From Oscillospiraceae bacterium (GTDB taxonomy: Bacteria > Bacillota > Clostridia > Oscillospirales > Oscillospiraceae): a DNA stretch of 64,000 nucleotides. The DNA is taken from the NCBI GenBank assembly GCA_017458065.1, contig JAFTGD010000018.1:22950-86949 (forward strand), in the 5' to 3' direction. The first letter of the stretch is position 1. Every line of letters begins with the position of its first letter. Shown here one piece after another: positions 25,030 to 33,995 of the stretch. The notes beneath the pieces are model-generated. The model ran no database searches. It saw nothing but the letters and a program-made list of their open reading frames with translations, and was not told the origin of the DNA. The translations under genes and the position numbers were made by a program.

Positions 25030-26136
25030 ATGCTGGAATTTGAAGAATACAAACAGAAGCTGAACGCCATCAAGCCCAGTCTGGACATGCTGCGCGGCGC
25101 GCTGAAGCTGGACGCGGCGGAGCGGGAGATCGAAGAGCTGGAGACCGCCAGTTCCCGTGAGGGCTTCTGGAACGACGTGGAGAAGTCCCAGAAGGTGCAG
25201 AAGCGGCTGAAGACCCTGCAGAACAAGCGGGATAACTACAACAAGCTCTGCGGCAGCTGGGATGATCTGATGACGCTCTGTGAGATGGCGATCGAAGAGG
25301 GCGACGAAAGCCTCCTCGAGGAGCTGCAGACCGAGTACGCCGCCTTTGAGGAGAAGGTGGAGGAGACGCGCCTCAGCACCCTGCTTACGGGCGAGTACGA
25401 CGGGAACAACGCGATCCTGACCTTCCACGCGGGCGCGGGCGGCACCGAGGCGCAGGACTGGGCCTCGATGCTCTACCGGATGTACAACATGTGGGCCGAC
25501 CGCCACGGTTACAAGGTCAAGGTGATGGACTATCTGGACGGCGATGAGGCCGGACTCAAGAGCGCCACCATCATGATCGAAGGGGAGAACGCCTACGGCT
25601 TTCTCAAGAGCGAGCACGGGATCCACCGTCTGGTGCGCGTGTCCCCCTTCGACGCGGCGGGCAGACGCCATACAAGCTTTGCCGCGGTGGAAGTCATGCC
25701 CGAGATCAGCGACGACACGGAGATCGAGCTCCGGGATGAGGACATCAAGATGGACGTGTTCCGTTCCTCCGGCGCCGGCGGACAGAAGGTCAACAAGACC
25801 TCCTCGGCCGTGCGTCTGACCCACATCCCGACCGGAATCGTGGTCTCGAGCCAGGTGGAGCGCAGCCACTTCCAGAACCTGGAAAACTGCAAGAACATGC
25901 TGCGCGCGCGGCTCGCCGAGATCAAGGAGCGCGAGCACCTGGAGAAGATCAGCGACATCAAGGGCGTCCAGATGAAGATCGAGTGGGGCAGCCAGATCCG
26001 CTCTTACGTGTTCATGCCCTATCAGCTGGTAAAGGACCACCGCACCGAGTTTGAGAACGGGAATATCCAGAACGTCATGGACGGGGATCTGGACGGGTTT
26101 ATCAATGCTTTCCTCTCCATGCGCGCGGAAAACTGA
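25030..26136 (+). CDS. prfB: Peptide chain release factor 2
   Basis: A 368-residue class I release factor for UAA/UGA. It has the SPF codon-recognition tripeptide (VSPFDAAGRRH) and the GGQ peptidyl-release motif in SSGAGGQKVNKTSSAVR. The ATG at 25030 follows AGGAAAG. The frame is continuous: the programmed +1 frameshift site with in-frame UGA near codon 25 seen in many bacteria is absent (the place reads LRGALKLD). Autoregulation by that route is therefore not expected. Confidence 0.95.
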   Translation: MLEFEEYKQKLNAIKPSLDMLRGALKLDAAEREIEELETASSREGFWNDVEKSQKVQKRLKTLQNKRDNYNKLCGSWDDLMTLCEMAIEEGDESLLEELQTEYAAFEEKVEETRLSTLLTGEYDGNNAILTFHAGAGGTEAQDWASMLYRMYNMWADRHGYKVKVMDYLDGDEAGLKSATIMIEGENAYGFLKSEHGIHRLVRVSPFDAAGRRHTSFAAVEVMPEISDDTEIELRDEDIKMDVFRSSGAGGQKVNKTSSAVRLTHIPTGIVVSSQVERSHFQNLENCKNMLRARLAEIKEREHLEKISDIKGVQMKIEWGSQIRSYVFMPYQLVKDHRTEFENGNIQNVMDGDLDGFINAFLSMRAEN

Positions 26137-26164
26137 AGAATCTCTAAAAATTCAAACATTTTCC

Positions 26165-26193
26165 TTGAAAGAGACCCTGTTTGCGGATATAAT
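26165..26193 (+). promoter_or_regulatory. Promoter of the parvulin gene
   Basis: TTGAAA (26165-26170), 17 bp, TATAAT (26188-26193). Confidence 0.75.
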
Positions 26194-26228
26194 GCAAACG
26201 CACAAATACAATAAGAAGGACGAAAGAC

Positions 26229-27812
26229 ATGAGTGCATCAACCGAAAGAAAAAACCGCATTGCAGCCCGGGAAGCCGGAACGGATAAGAAGATCCTGGCG
26301 GCACAGGAGGAAGCCAGGAAAAAGGCAATTTCGAAACGCAAATGGACCTGGGGTACCATCGGCGTCATCGTACTGATCGCCGCCATCCTGCTCCTGAACT
26401 CCGGCCTTATGTACACGGCGACGACCGCCCTCACGGCAAACGGCGTCAAGTATACCCCCGCGCAGGTGAACTACTACTACGGAAACGAGTATCTGACGAT
26501 GGTGAATACCTACGGCAGCTACCTCTCCTATTTTGGCCTTGACACCAGCCTTGGCCTCTCCGGCCTTGACAAGCAGGAGAGCAGCATGACCGACGGCGGG
26601 ACCTGGAGAGATTATTTCCAGAACCTGGCGGAGATGGATGTGCAGCAGAGCCGCGCCATGCTGGACTATGCCGCGGAAAACGGCATCAGCCTGACCGACG
26701 AGGAGATCGCCGAGGTTGACGCACAGTTTGAAGGGATGGAAGAGACCGCCAAGTCCTACGGCTACGGCAGCGCGGACAAGCTCTACGCCATGAACTACGG
26801 CAGCGGCGTGACGGCGAAGATCGTCCGTCAGGCGGCGCTGGATATGGCTCTTGCCCAGAAGGTTTACAACGAGAAGCTCGACAGCCTTACCTACACGGAC
26901 GACGAGCTGGAAGAGTATTATACCGGTCTGAACGGAGACCGCGACCTGTTCGACTTTAATCTCTACTATGTCACGGCGGAGACCGTCGAAACCACCGTCC
27001 CCGGTGAGGACGGCGCAGAGGACACTGTCGAGATGACGGCGGACGATCAGAGCCGTGCCGAGGCGAAGGCCACCGCCGATGCCATCGTGATGGCATATCA
27101 GGATGGCGAAGAGGACATCGAGGACATTGTGGAGCGCTTTGCGGTCGCGGTGGAGTCTCAGACGCAGGCGCTGCCTTCTGAGCGCAGAAGCGTCAGCGGC
27201 AGCAGCCTGGACGAGGCCTATGCCGAATGGGTGAAGGCCGACCGCGAGGCCGGCGATATCGAAGTGTTTGCCGATGCGGAGGAAGATCCCGCCGGCTACA
27301 CGGTCGTGATGTATCTCGCCCGCAATGACAACCACTATCCCACGGCCAGCGTCCGCCACATTCTGATCCAGGCGGAGGCCGACGAGGAGGGCAACTACAC
27401 CGACGAGGCCAAGGAAGCGGCAAAAGCCCGCGCCGAGGAGATCCTTGCGGAGTACGAGGCCGGTGAGAAGACCGAAGAGAGCTTCGCGGCGCTTGCAGAG
27501 CAGTACTCCGAAGACACCGGCTCCAACACCAACGGCGGCCTGTATGAGAACATCTATCAGGGTCAGATGGTGCAGGAGTTCAACGACTTTGCCTTCGGCG
27601 GACACAAGCCCGGCGACACCGCCATCGTCTACGGCGAGAGCGGCTCCTACGCGGGATATCACGTGGTCTACTATGTGGGCGAGGGCCCGCTTTACAGCAG
27701 CTACATCGCCAGGAGCGCTCTGCAGAGCGAGGCAATGAGCGCCTGGTCCGATGAGCTCACCAATGCCTGCGAGGTCACGGAAGGCTTCGGCTTCCGCTTT
27801 GTCGGCAAATAA
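26229..27812 (+). CDS. Membrane-anchored parvulin-type peptidyl-prolyl isomerase
   Basis: A 527-residue protein with a basic cytoplasmic N-terminus, one membrane helix (about 42-62, IGVIVLIAAILLL) and an extracytoplasmic SurA_N-like helical region. The rotamase domain lies around 375-520 (SVRHILIQAE... FAALAEQYSEDTGSN... NGGLYENIYQGQMVQEF). It resembles PrsA/SurA-like foldases that help secreted proteins fold outside the membrane, but is anchored by a helix rather than a lipid. It has its own promoter and terminator. Confidence 0.88.
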   Translation: MSASTERKNRIAAREAGTDKKILAAQEEARKKAISKRKWTWGTIGVIVLIAAILLLNSGLMYTATTALTANGVKYTPAQVNYYYGNEYLTMVNTYGSYLSYFGLDTSLGLSGLDKQESSMTDGGTWRDYFQNLAEMDVQQSRAMLDYAAENGISLTDEEIAEVDAQFEGMEETAKSYGYGSADKLYAMNYGSGVTAKIVRQAALDMALAQKVYNEKLDSLTYTDDELEEYYTGLNGDRDLFDFNLYYVTAETVETTVPGEDGAEDTVEMTADDQSRAEAKATADAIVMAYQDGEEDIEDIVERFAVAVESQTQALPSERRSVSGSSLDEAYAEWVKADREAGDIEVFADAEEDPAGYTVVMYLARNDNHYPTASVRHILIQAEADEEGNYTDEAKEAAKARAEEILAEYEAGEKTEESFAALAEQYSEDTGSNTNGGLYENIYQGQMVQEFNDFAFGGHKPGDTAIVYGESGSYAGYHVVYYVGEGPLYSSYIARSALQSEAMSAWSDELTNACEVTEGFGFRFVGK

Positions 27813-27822
27813 GAAAATAACC

Positions 27823-27854
27823 AAAAAGGTTCTCGCTCCGGCGGGGACCTTTTT
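27823..27854 (+). terminator. Terminator of the parvulin gene
   Basis: AAAAAGGTTCTCGC and GCGGGGACCTTTTT pair around a short loop, ending in five T. Confidence 0.8.
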
Positions 27855-27935
27855 GCATCCAGGCCAGGCACAGGCCGATCGGCGGATTTGGCAGTTGAGC
27901 GGAAACATCGGAAAACGACAGACGGAGGTATGAAA

Positions 27936-29039
27936 ATGAAACAGGTAAAACGCATTTCGGCAATGTTCCTTGCCCTGATGATGGTCTTGTCTCTCTGCGC
28001 CTGCGGTTCTTCGAGGGGCAGCTCCGGCACTCAGTCATACACGACGGCAGCCGGGGAGGCAAACTACTCCAGCAGCGCCTATTACGCCGATGACTTTGAG
28101 TTGGATGAAGCAGCCGTCCCCATGGTGGCGGATTATGACGCCGGCCTCGGGATGACGGCACTGGCCGCTGCCAAGACCGGCTCCGGCGGCTCTGCTGACA
28201 CACCGGAGAATGAGGATGCGGCCGAGAACCCGGATAAGATTATCTACTCCTCCGATGTGACGGTCGAGACCACGCAGTTCGACGAGACGATTGCAAAGGT
28301 CTCGGCGCTCATCGACCGCTACGGCGGCTGGATCGAGTCGAGCAGCGTGAGCGGCTCCAACTACTACCAGAAGGCCCGGGGCAATGCCTCAACGCGGGAC
28401 GCAAGCTACACCCTGCGGATCCCGAGTGCGCGTTTCCAGGCGCTGATGGACAGTCTCTCGGAGCTGGGCAACATCCCTTACTCCCACATCTACACTGAGA
28501 ATGTCACGAGCCAGTACTACGACGCGCAGGCGCATCTGAAGGCCTATCAGACGCAGGAAAACCGCCTGCTGGAGATGATGGAGCTGGCGGAGACGGTAGA
28601 GGATGTCATTATCATTGAAGACCGCCTGACGGAGCTGCGCTATCAGATTGAAGCGCTGCAGTCGAGACTCAATAACTGGGACCGCCGCGTGAGCTACAGC
28701 ACGGTCTCGCTGACCGTGAAGGAAGTGCGGGAGTACACCCCGGAGGAGAAGGTCAACCCGACCTATGGGGAAGAGCTCGCCCAGGCGCTGAAGGACGGCC
28801 TTGAGAACGCCGGCCAGTTCCTGAAGGATCTGCTGGTCTTCCTGGTGGAGATCCTGCCAGTGCTGATTATCCTGGTGCCGGTGATCTGGCTGGTGGTCTG
28901 GCTGCTGCGGAAGCTTGTACGCAAAATCAGCGCCAAATCCGCCGCGCGGAAAGAGGCCAAACGGGCCGGAAAGACCAGAAAGAACCGGCCCGCCGAAGAA
29001 AAAACCGAGGAAAAGGCCGAAGAAAAGAAAGAGACCTGA
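27936..29039 (+). CDS. DUF4349 lipoprotein
   Basis: A 367-residue lipoprotein. The signal peptide ends in a lipobox (LSLCAC) and is followed by a low-complexity Ser/Gly linker. The DUF4349 region runs from IIYSSDVTVETTQFDETIAKVSALIDRYGGWIESS to VSYSTVSLTV, with a coiled-coil-like QTQENRLLEMMELAETVEDV part. Next come a C-terminal membrane helix (about 305-330) and a Lys/Glu-rich cytoplasmic tail. Function is unknown. The ATG at 27936 lies 6 bases after GGAGGT; the ATG two codons earlier touches that site. Confidence 0.85.
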   Translation: MKQVKRISAMFLALMMVLSLCACGSSRGSSGTQSYTTAAGEANYSSSAYYADDFELDEAAVPMVADYDAGLGMTALAAAKTGSGGSADTPENEDAAENPDKIIYSSDVTVETTQFDETIAKVSALIDRYGGWIESSSVSGSNYYQKARGNASTRDASYTLRIPSARFQALMDSLSELGNIPYSHIYTENVTSQYYDAQAHLKAYQTQENRLLEMMELAETVEDVIIIEDRLTELRYQIEALQSRLNNWDRRVSYSTVSLTVKEVREYTPEEKVNPTYGEELAQALKDGLENAGQFLKDLLVFLVEILPVLIILVPVIWLVVWLLRKLVRKISAKSAARKEAKRAGKTRKNRPAEEKTEEKAEEKKET

Positions 29040-29186
29040 GTTTCTCTGAGCTTTCAGGTCCCGCTAAGGATCCTGTGTTAAGCTTCGGCTTGGCGGGATA
29101 TCCTGAGATATCGATCTTATCAACACCCTGCGCATCCGACCGGCGGGGCTGCCGGTCTGCAAGATAACAACAACGGAGGTTCATTC
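29040..29186 (+). other. Gap with small hairpin between DUF4349 and motA-like genes
   Basis: No ORF. A 7-bp stem GACCGGC-GGGGCT-GCCGGTC (29138-29157) lies ~30 bases before the next ATG; it has no U tract. Confidence 0.35.
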
Positions 29187-30131
29187 ATGAGCGTTTTGAA
29201 AAACATGCCCGTCACGGGCGTGATGGTGATCGCAGTCATCGCGGTGCTGTTCATCCTGGCGGTGATCCTGCTCTTCTATGTGCGGATCCGCTACAGCTTC
29301 CTGGAGGGGAAAGCCCGCGGGAACAATCTGGAGGTCAGAGGCTTCCGCTCCGCGCTGCTGAAAGAGTATACGGCGGCCTACAAGCAGTACGGCCAGGACG
29401 TGAACACGCCCGCCATCATCTCGGATGTGGTGGGATCCAGGCTCTCCGGGCTGCTGCTCTGCGAGCGCTTCCTGAACAACGCGGTGTCGCTGTTTGTGAC
29501 GCTGGGCCTTTTCGGTACCTTCCTGGGCCTGAGCATGTCCGTGAGCTCGCTTACTGAGCTGATCGGTCTCTCCAACACCTCGGAGTGGCTGAGCGTGCTG
29601 GACAGCGTGGGCGGCGGCCTGATGAGCGCGCTGAGCGGCATGGGCGTTGCCTTCTACACCTCGCTCTTCGGCGCAGGCTGCTCCATCCTGCTGACGATCC
29701 TGCGCACGATCCTGTCGCCGCAGGCGGCGCGGGAACAGATGGAGACCCGGCTGGAGCTCTGGCTGGATATGGAGATCGCCCCGACCCTCAGCACCGAGGC
29801 CTCGAAGGACGACGCCGACCTGGTCAACCGCCTCATCGACGCGCTGAACGGCTCGGTCTCCGAGATCCGCACCTCGCTGCGCGCGGCGGCCGAGAGCTAC
29901 ACCATGAACACTCAGGCGGCGTCCAACGTCTATGCCAAGGCCATCAGCGAGCAGAAGGAGCACCTGAAGCACTTTGACGGCGCACTCGAGAAGTTCAACA
30001 ACGGTGTGCACGACTTCTCCGAGGTCGACTACAACCTGCGCGGCAGTGTGGAGCGCATGGACCTCGCCGTGCGCGATCTTGCGACCGCGCTGCGTGAGCT
30101 CAACCGGCGTATGGGAGGAACCCAGAAATGA
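29187..30131 (+). CDS. MotA/TolQ/ExbB-type proton channel protein (ZorA-like)
   Basis: A 314-residue membrane protein. It has an N-terminal helix (12-32), then two core helices (about 100-120 LFVTLGLFGTFLGLSM and 150-175 GMGVAFYTSLFGAG) in the pattern of MotA/ExbB/ZorA stators, and a ~130-residue soluble, coiled C-terminal tail. With the MotB-like protein encoded next (ATGA overlap) it should form an ion-driven rotary stator. The cytoplasmic tail is longer than in ExbB. No flagellar, Tol or Zorya effector gene is nearby. GGAGG precedes the ATG. Confidence 0.85.
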   Translation: MSVLKNMPVTGVMVIAVIAVLFILAVILLFYVRIRYSFLEGKARGNNLEVRGFRSALLKEYTAAYKQYGQDVNTPAIISDVVGSRLSGLLLCERFLNNAVSLFVTLGLFGTFLGLSMSVSSLTELIGLSNTSEWLSVLDSVGGGLMSALSGMGVAFYTSLFGAGCSILLTILRTILSPQAAREQMETRLELWLDMEIAPTLSTEASKDDADLVNRLIDALNGSVSEIRTSLRAAAESYTMNTQAASNVYAKAISEQKEHLKHFDGALEKFNNGVHDFSEVDYNLRGSVERMDLAVRDLATALRELNRRMGGTQK

Positions 30132-31213
30132 GACGGTGTTATTCAGGCCGTACGGACGCCATGGTGGAGAGCCGCGAGGGCGAGCAGGGCTTCTGGCCGT
30201 CCTATGCGGACATGATGTCGGCGGTGGCGCTGATCCTGTTCTTCCTGATGCTGCTGAGCTACATCTCCAACATGATCACCGGCAACAACCTCAAGGACAC
30301 CGAGCAGCAGCTGGGTGAGACACGGATCCAGCTGATGGAGCGGGAGAAGGAGCTCAACGAGCTGGAGAGTACCCTCGCCCTGACCAAGCAGCAGGTGGAA
30401 GAGGCCGCCAGCGAGCTCGAGAAGGTCAGCATTGACCTGGACGAGGTAAAGCTGACGCTCGCCGCGAAGGAAGAGGACCTCGCCGCACAGGACAAGCTTC
30501 TTGCGGACCAGAAGGCCATGCTGGACGACCAGGAGGCCGTGCTGAAGGATCAGGAGAGCAAGCTCTCCCAGCAGCAGGCGCTGATCGGCGAGCAGGAGAA
30601 TTATCTGCAGGCCGCGACGGAGGAGATCCTCGAGCTGCGCGGTCAGATGGAGACCATCGTGGGCGTCAGACGCTCTGTGCTGGAGCAGATCCGCGACAGC
30701 GTGGTGGCGGTCATGGGCGACTCTTCCAAGGTGAAGATCGACAACGGCAACATTGTCCTGAGCGAGGGCGTGTTCTTTGATGTCGGCTCCTATGCCATCA
30801 AACCGGATGCAATCCCGATGCTGAACCAGCTGATCGACGTGTTCCAGCGCTTCCTGTCGGATGAGGGGAACCGCCAGTACGTGGACAGCATCGTCATCTC
30901 CGGCCACGCGGACAGCACGGGCAACGTGCAGGACAACCGGACCCTGTCCTCGGCGCGCGCCAACGCGGTCCTCGGCTATCTGCTGGATAACGGCGGCGGC
31001 AAGCTGCAGCAGTATGCCAGCAGCTTCTGTGCCTCCGGCTACGGCGATACCCGGCCGGTGGCCAGCAACGACACGGAAGAGGGCAGGGCGCAGAACCGAA
31101 GGATCGAGATCTCCATCATCCTGAAGGACGAGTCGATCATGAACATCGTGAACAACTACCTCGAGCTGGAGCTGCCGGCAAACGTGCAGGCAGAGGCACA
31201 GGCCGCCGGCTGA
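30128..31213 (+). CDS. MotB/OmpA-domain protein (ZorB-like)
   Basis: A 361-residue protein. One membrane helix (about 26-47) begins PSYADMM, whose Asp matches the ion-carrying Asp of MotB. A ~130-residue coiled coil rich in EKELNELES-type heptads follows. The OmpA peptidoglycan-binding domain (about 225-340) contains ISGHADSTG, NRTLSSARA and QNRRIEISI. The Gram-positive wall would hold the plug. It overlaps the MotA-like gene by ATGA, so the subunits are translated together. The coiled coil is unusually long for MotB. Function beyond PMF use is unknown. Confidence 0.87.
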   Translation: MRRCYSGRTDAMVESREGEQGFWPSYADMMSAVALILFFLMLLSYISNMITGNNLKDTEQQLGETRIQLMEREKELNELESTLALTKQQVEEAASELEKVSIDLDEVKLTLAAKEEDLAAQDKLLADQKAMLDDQEAVLKDQESKLSQQQALIGEQENYLQAATEEILELRGQMETIVGVRRSVLEQIRDSVVAVMGDSSKVKIDNGNIVLSEGVFFDVGSYAIKPDAIPMLNQLIDVFQRFLSDEGNRQYVDSIVISGHADSTGNVQDNRTLSSARANAVLGYLLDNGGGKLQQYASSFCASGYGDTRPVASNDTEEGRAQNRRIEISIILKDESIMNIVNNYLELELPANVQAEAQAAG

Positions 31214-31295
31214 CGACAGGGCCTGTGATGTCCGGCGACTGACAGCCGGGTCAAAACTGGCGCAGAGCGCAGAACCGCATTCACAACAGAAAAGA

Positions 31296-31325
31296 CAGAT
31301 CCCGCTTCTTCGGGAGCGGGATCTG
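31296..31325 (+). terminator. Hairpin after the MotAB-like pair
   Basis: A 13-bp stem with UUCG loop (CAGATCCCGCTTC / GGAGCGGGATCTG). No U tract, but very stable. Confidence 0.65.
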
Positions 31326-31363
31326 TGAAATACAAAAAATAAAAAGAGAAGGGCGGAGATAAC

Positions 31364-32386
31364 ATGGCAGTAGAATTCTTTGACTTCGGGAAGCTGTCGG
31401 ACGGCCGCAGAGTTTCGGCGGCGAGACTCACGAACAGGGCCGGCGCCTCCATGACGGTGATGGACTACGGCGCGACGATCCTGTCGCTCTGCATCCCCGA
31501 CCGGGACGGGAAGCCGGTGGACGTGGTCCTCGGCTATGACACGCTCGCAGAGTATGAACAGCATGGCGACTATCTCGGCGCGACCATCGGCCGCGTGGGC
31601 AACCGCATCGGCAAGGCGGAGTTCTCCCTGAACGGGAAGACCTACACCCTCGCGAAGAACGACGGAGAGAACCACCTGCACGGCGGCAATGAGGGCTTCG
31701 ACAAGAAGATCTGGCGCATGGCGGCCCAGGGCGACAGCCTGCTCTGCAGGAGAGAGTCCCCGGACGGAGAAGAGAACTATCCCGGCAACCTGAAGGTCCA
31801 GGTGCTCTTCACGCTCACGGCGGACAACAGGCTCTGCCTGACCTATGACGCCGACACCGACGCCGACACGCTGGTGAACCTGACAAACCACAGCTACTTT
31901 AACCTTGCGGGCAAGGGCAACGTGCTCGGCCATAAGCTGCAGCTCTTCTCCGAGCGCTTTGCCGAGAACGACGGCGGCTGCCTCCCGACCGGGAAGCTTC
32001 TGCGGGTCGACGGCACGCCTTTTGATTTCCGCGTCGAAAAGGAAATCGGCGCCGATATCGGCGCCGATGACGAGCAGCTGAAACGTGCCGGCGGGTACGA
32101 CCACAACTATGTGCTCTCCGGGGCGAAGGCCGCGGTCCTGTACTGCCCGGAGACCGGCATCGAGATGACGGTGGAGACAGACCTCCCCGGCATGCAGTTC
32201 TATTCTGCGAACTTCCTCACCGAGCGGAAGGGGAAGGGCGGACGCGTGATGACGCCGAGAGAGGCGGCCTGCTTCGAGACCCAGCTCTATCCGAATGCCA
32301 TGAACTGCTACGCCTTCCCGTCCCCGGTGCTGCGCGCGGGCGCGCACCTGCACACCGAGACCAGCTACGCCTTCCGGATCCGCTGA
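31364..32386 (+). CDS. galM: Aldose 1-epimerase
   Basis: A 340-residue mutarotase interconverting α and β anomers of aldoses. Family motifs are clear: GRVGNRIGKAEFSLNGK, HLHGGNEGFDKKIW, LTNHSYFNLAG (catalytic His) and the late Glu in FETQLYPNAMN. Length is normal. Its 3' end overlaps the 3' end of nth by 22 bp in the convergent direction. No other Leloir genes are adjacent. Confidence 0.93.
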   Translation: MAVEFFDFGKLSDGRRVSAARLTNRAGASMTVMDYGATILSLCIPDRDGKPVDVVLGYDTLAEYEQHGDYLGATIGRVGNRIGKAEFSLNGKTYTLAKNDGENHLHGGNEGFDKKIWRMAAQGDSLLCRRESPDGEENYPGNLKVQVLFTLTADNRLCLTYDADTDADTLVNLTNHSYFNLAGKGNVLGHKLQLFSERFAENDGGCLPTGKLLRVDGTPFDFRVEKEIGADIGADDEQLKRAGGYDHNYVLSGAKAAVLYCPETGIEMTVETDLPGMQFYSANFLTERKGKGGRVMTPREAACFETQLYPNAMNCYAFPSPVLRAGAHLHTETSYAFRIR

Positions 32387-33030
32387 GTGGCGGTACCCTG
32401 TTCGTAAGCCTGGCAGAGCTCGCGCAGGCAGCATTGCTCACACCTGGGGCTGCGGGCGTCACAGACGGCGCGGCCGTGGAACACAATACAATGACAGAAG
32501 TCAGAGGAGCTCTCCGGAGGAAGGATCTTCCGGAGGGCTGCTTCTATTTTCTCGGGCTCCTTGAGGTTGTCCACCAGACCCAGCCGGTTGGAGATGCGGA
32601 TGCAGTGGGTGTCCACCACCACGGAGCCGGGGACCCGGTACAGGTCGCCGAGGATGAGGTTGGCGGTCTTGCGGCCGACGCCGGGGAGCTTTATCAGCTC
32701 CTCCATGGTGTCCGGCACTTTGCCGCCATGCTTCTCCAGGAGGACGATGGCGCAGTTGACGATGTCCCGCGCCTTGGCGTGGTAGAAGCCGCAGGAGTGC
32801 ACATAGCGCTCGACCTCCTCCACGTCGGCCTCGGCAAAGGCTTCCAGGCTTGGGAAACGCTCGAACAGCGCCGGGGTGATCATGTTGACGCGCTCGTCGG
32901 TGCACTGGGCGGCAAGGCGCACCGAGAAAAGCAGCTCATAGTCCTTCCCGAAGTCCAGCGAGCAGACAGCCTCGGGATACTCTGCGAGGAGCCTGCGGAC
33001 GATTTCGTTTACCTGTTCCTGTGTGCGCAT
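32365..33030 (-). CDS. nth: Endonuclease III
   Basis: A 221-residue DNA glycosylase/AP lyase for oxidised pyrimidines. It has the helix-hairpin-helix LPGVGRKTAN with the catalytic Lys, the Asp in VVVDTH, and a [4Fe-4S] site with exact C-x6-C-x2-C-x5-C spacing near the C-terminus. Length is typical. A hairpin on the minus strand upstream (33051-33076) belongs to the preceding gene, so nth likely has its own weak promoter or is read through. Confidence 0.95.
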   Translation of the reverse strand: MRTQEQVNEIVRRLLAEYPEAVCSLDFGKDYELLFSVRLAAQCTDERVNMITPALFERFPSLEAFAEADVEEVERYVHSCGFYHAKARDIVNCAIVLLEKHGGKVPDTMEELIKLPGVGRKTANLILGDLYRVPGSVVVDTHCIRISNRLGLVDNLKEPEKIEAALRKILPPESSSDFCHCIVFHGRAVCDARSPRCEQCCLRELCQAYEQGTATQRIRKA

Positions 33031-33050
33031 GAGCTTGTGCCCCTTTCATG

Positions 33051-33076
33051 AAAACCCCGCCCCGATCAGGGCGGGG
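33051..33076 (-). terminator. Terminator of the Pro/Thr-rich protein gene
   Basis: Read on the minus strand: CCCCGCCC-TGAT-CGGGGCGGGG followed by TTTT. Confidence 0.8.
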
Positions 33077-33102
33077 TCAATCTTTGTAATAAGACGGGTT
33101 TG

Positions 33103-33972
33103 TCAGCGGCTCAGGGTGATGTTCCCGCCGCACTCGATGGTGTCGAGATAGGTGCCGCCATAGGTCCCGCGGTAGTTCCAGACCACCTCCACCGGGATGC
33201 TGCGGGTTTCGCCGCCGGTGAGGGGGATGGTAAAGGTGCGGTTGTTAATAAGCGTCGTGACCTGGTTGGTCGTGGTGGGAATGTCGATGGCAGGGGAGGC
33301 GAGAGAGATGTACTGGCCGTCGATCGAGATGTTCAGCGTCTCAGGAGAAGCCGTGGTGATCAGACTGTAGGAATCCACGTAGGCCGTAATGGTCACATCG
33401 ACGGTGTTGGCACCGGCTACAAGCGCGTTCCAGTCGGCGTGGATGTTGATGGATGTGCCGGAGTCGGAGCGGAAGGTGCCGCTGCCGAGGCTGGTCCCCG
33501 TGGGGATCACCGCAGGGGCGGAATCACCGCTGCCGTCTGTGCTGCTGCCGGTGTTGGCGCCGGGGACGACGGGGATCAGCTCTTCAGCAGGCAGCATGTT
33601 GGGATCGGCGCCGGGGATCGGCGCTGCACTGGGGGTGGGCGTCGGCACGGCGACGCCGGTGCCTCCTCCGTTGCCGGTTCCGGAGGGCGAGGCCGTGGTG
33701 ATGGGCCTCTGGGTCTGGGAGGGCATCGCAGTGGAGGGGGGATAGTAGACCGGCGCGCTCGGCGCTGCGGTCGGAGCCGTGCTGGGCTCGGGGGTGGGCG
33801 TCGGTTCCGGGGTCTCGACCTCAACGCTCGGGGCCGCGGTGGCGGTTACATTCTCATAGGGGTTGCCACTGTTGACCGGACGGTCCAGCCCAGTCAGGAA
33901 AATAATCACGACCGCGACGACCAGCAGAAAAACCAGCAGCATCAGCAGCGCGGTAGTACGATTGCTCTTCAT
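33103..33972 (-). CDS. Membrane-anchored extracellular protein with Pro/Thr-rich linker
   Basis: A 289-residue protein with one N-terminal membrane helix (about 8-28) and a long Pro/Thr/Ser/Ala linker (about 45-165, many PTPTP and SAP units) likely to span the wall. A C-terminal β-rich domain (about 170-289) ends in a Trp-Asn-Tyr segment. I do not recognise the C-terminal domain. It follows the 33996 gene by 23 bp in the same direction, so both likely form an envelope operon. Confidence 0.7.
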   Translation of the reverse strand: MKSNRTTALLMLLVFLLVVAVVIIFLTGLDRPVNSGNPYENVTATAAPSVEVETPEPTPTPEPSTAPTAAPSAPVYYPPSTAMPSQTQRPITTASPSGTGNGGGTGVAVPTPTPSAAPIPGADPNMLPAEELIPVVPGANTGSSTDGSGDSAPAVIPTGTSLGSGTFRSDSGTSINIHADWNALVAGANTVDVTITAYVDSYSLITTASPETLNISIDGQYISLASPAIDIPTTTNQVTTLINNRTFTIPLTGGETRSIPVEVVWNYRGTYGGTYLDTIECGGNITLSR

Positions 33973-33995
33973 GGATATCGTTCTTCTCCTTTCGG

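Noticed and set aside
26238-27908. 556-codon minus-strand ORF opposite the parvulin gene
   Set aside because: Antisense shadow of a gene with signature domains, its own promoter and terminator.
29187-31213. A complete Zorya defence system
   Set aside because: Only the ZorA/ZorB-like pair is present; the next genes are galM and nth, with no ZorC/D or ZorE.
30143-32434. 763-codon minus-strand ORF opposite motB-like and galM genes
   Set aside because: His/Arg/Leu-rich shadow frame of two well-supported plus-strand genes; no motif or ribosome binding site.
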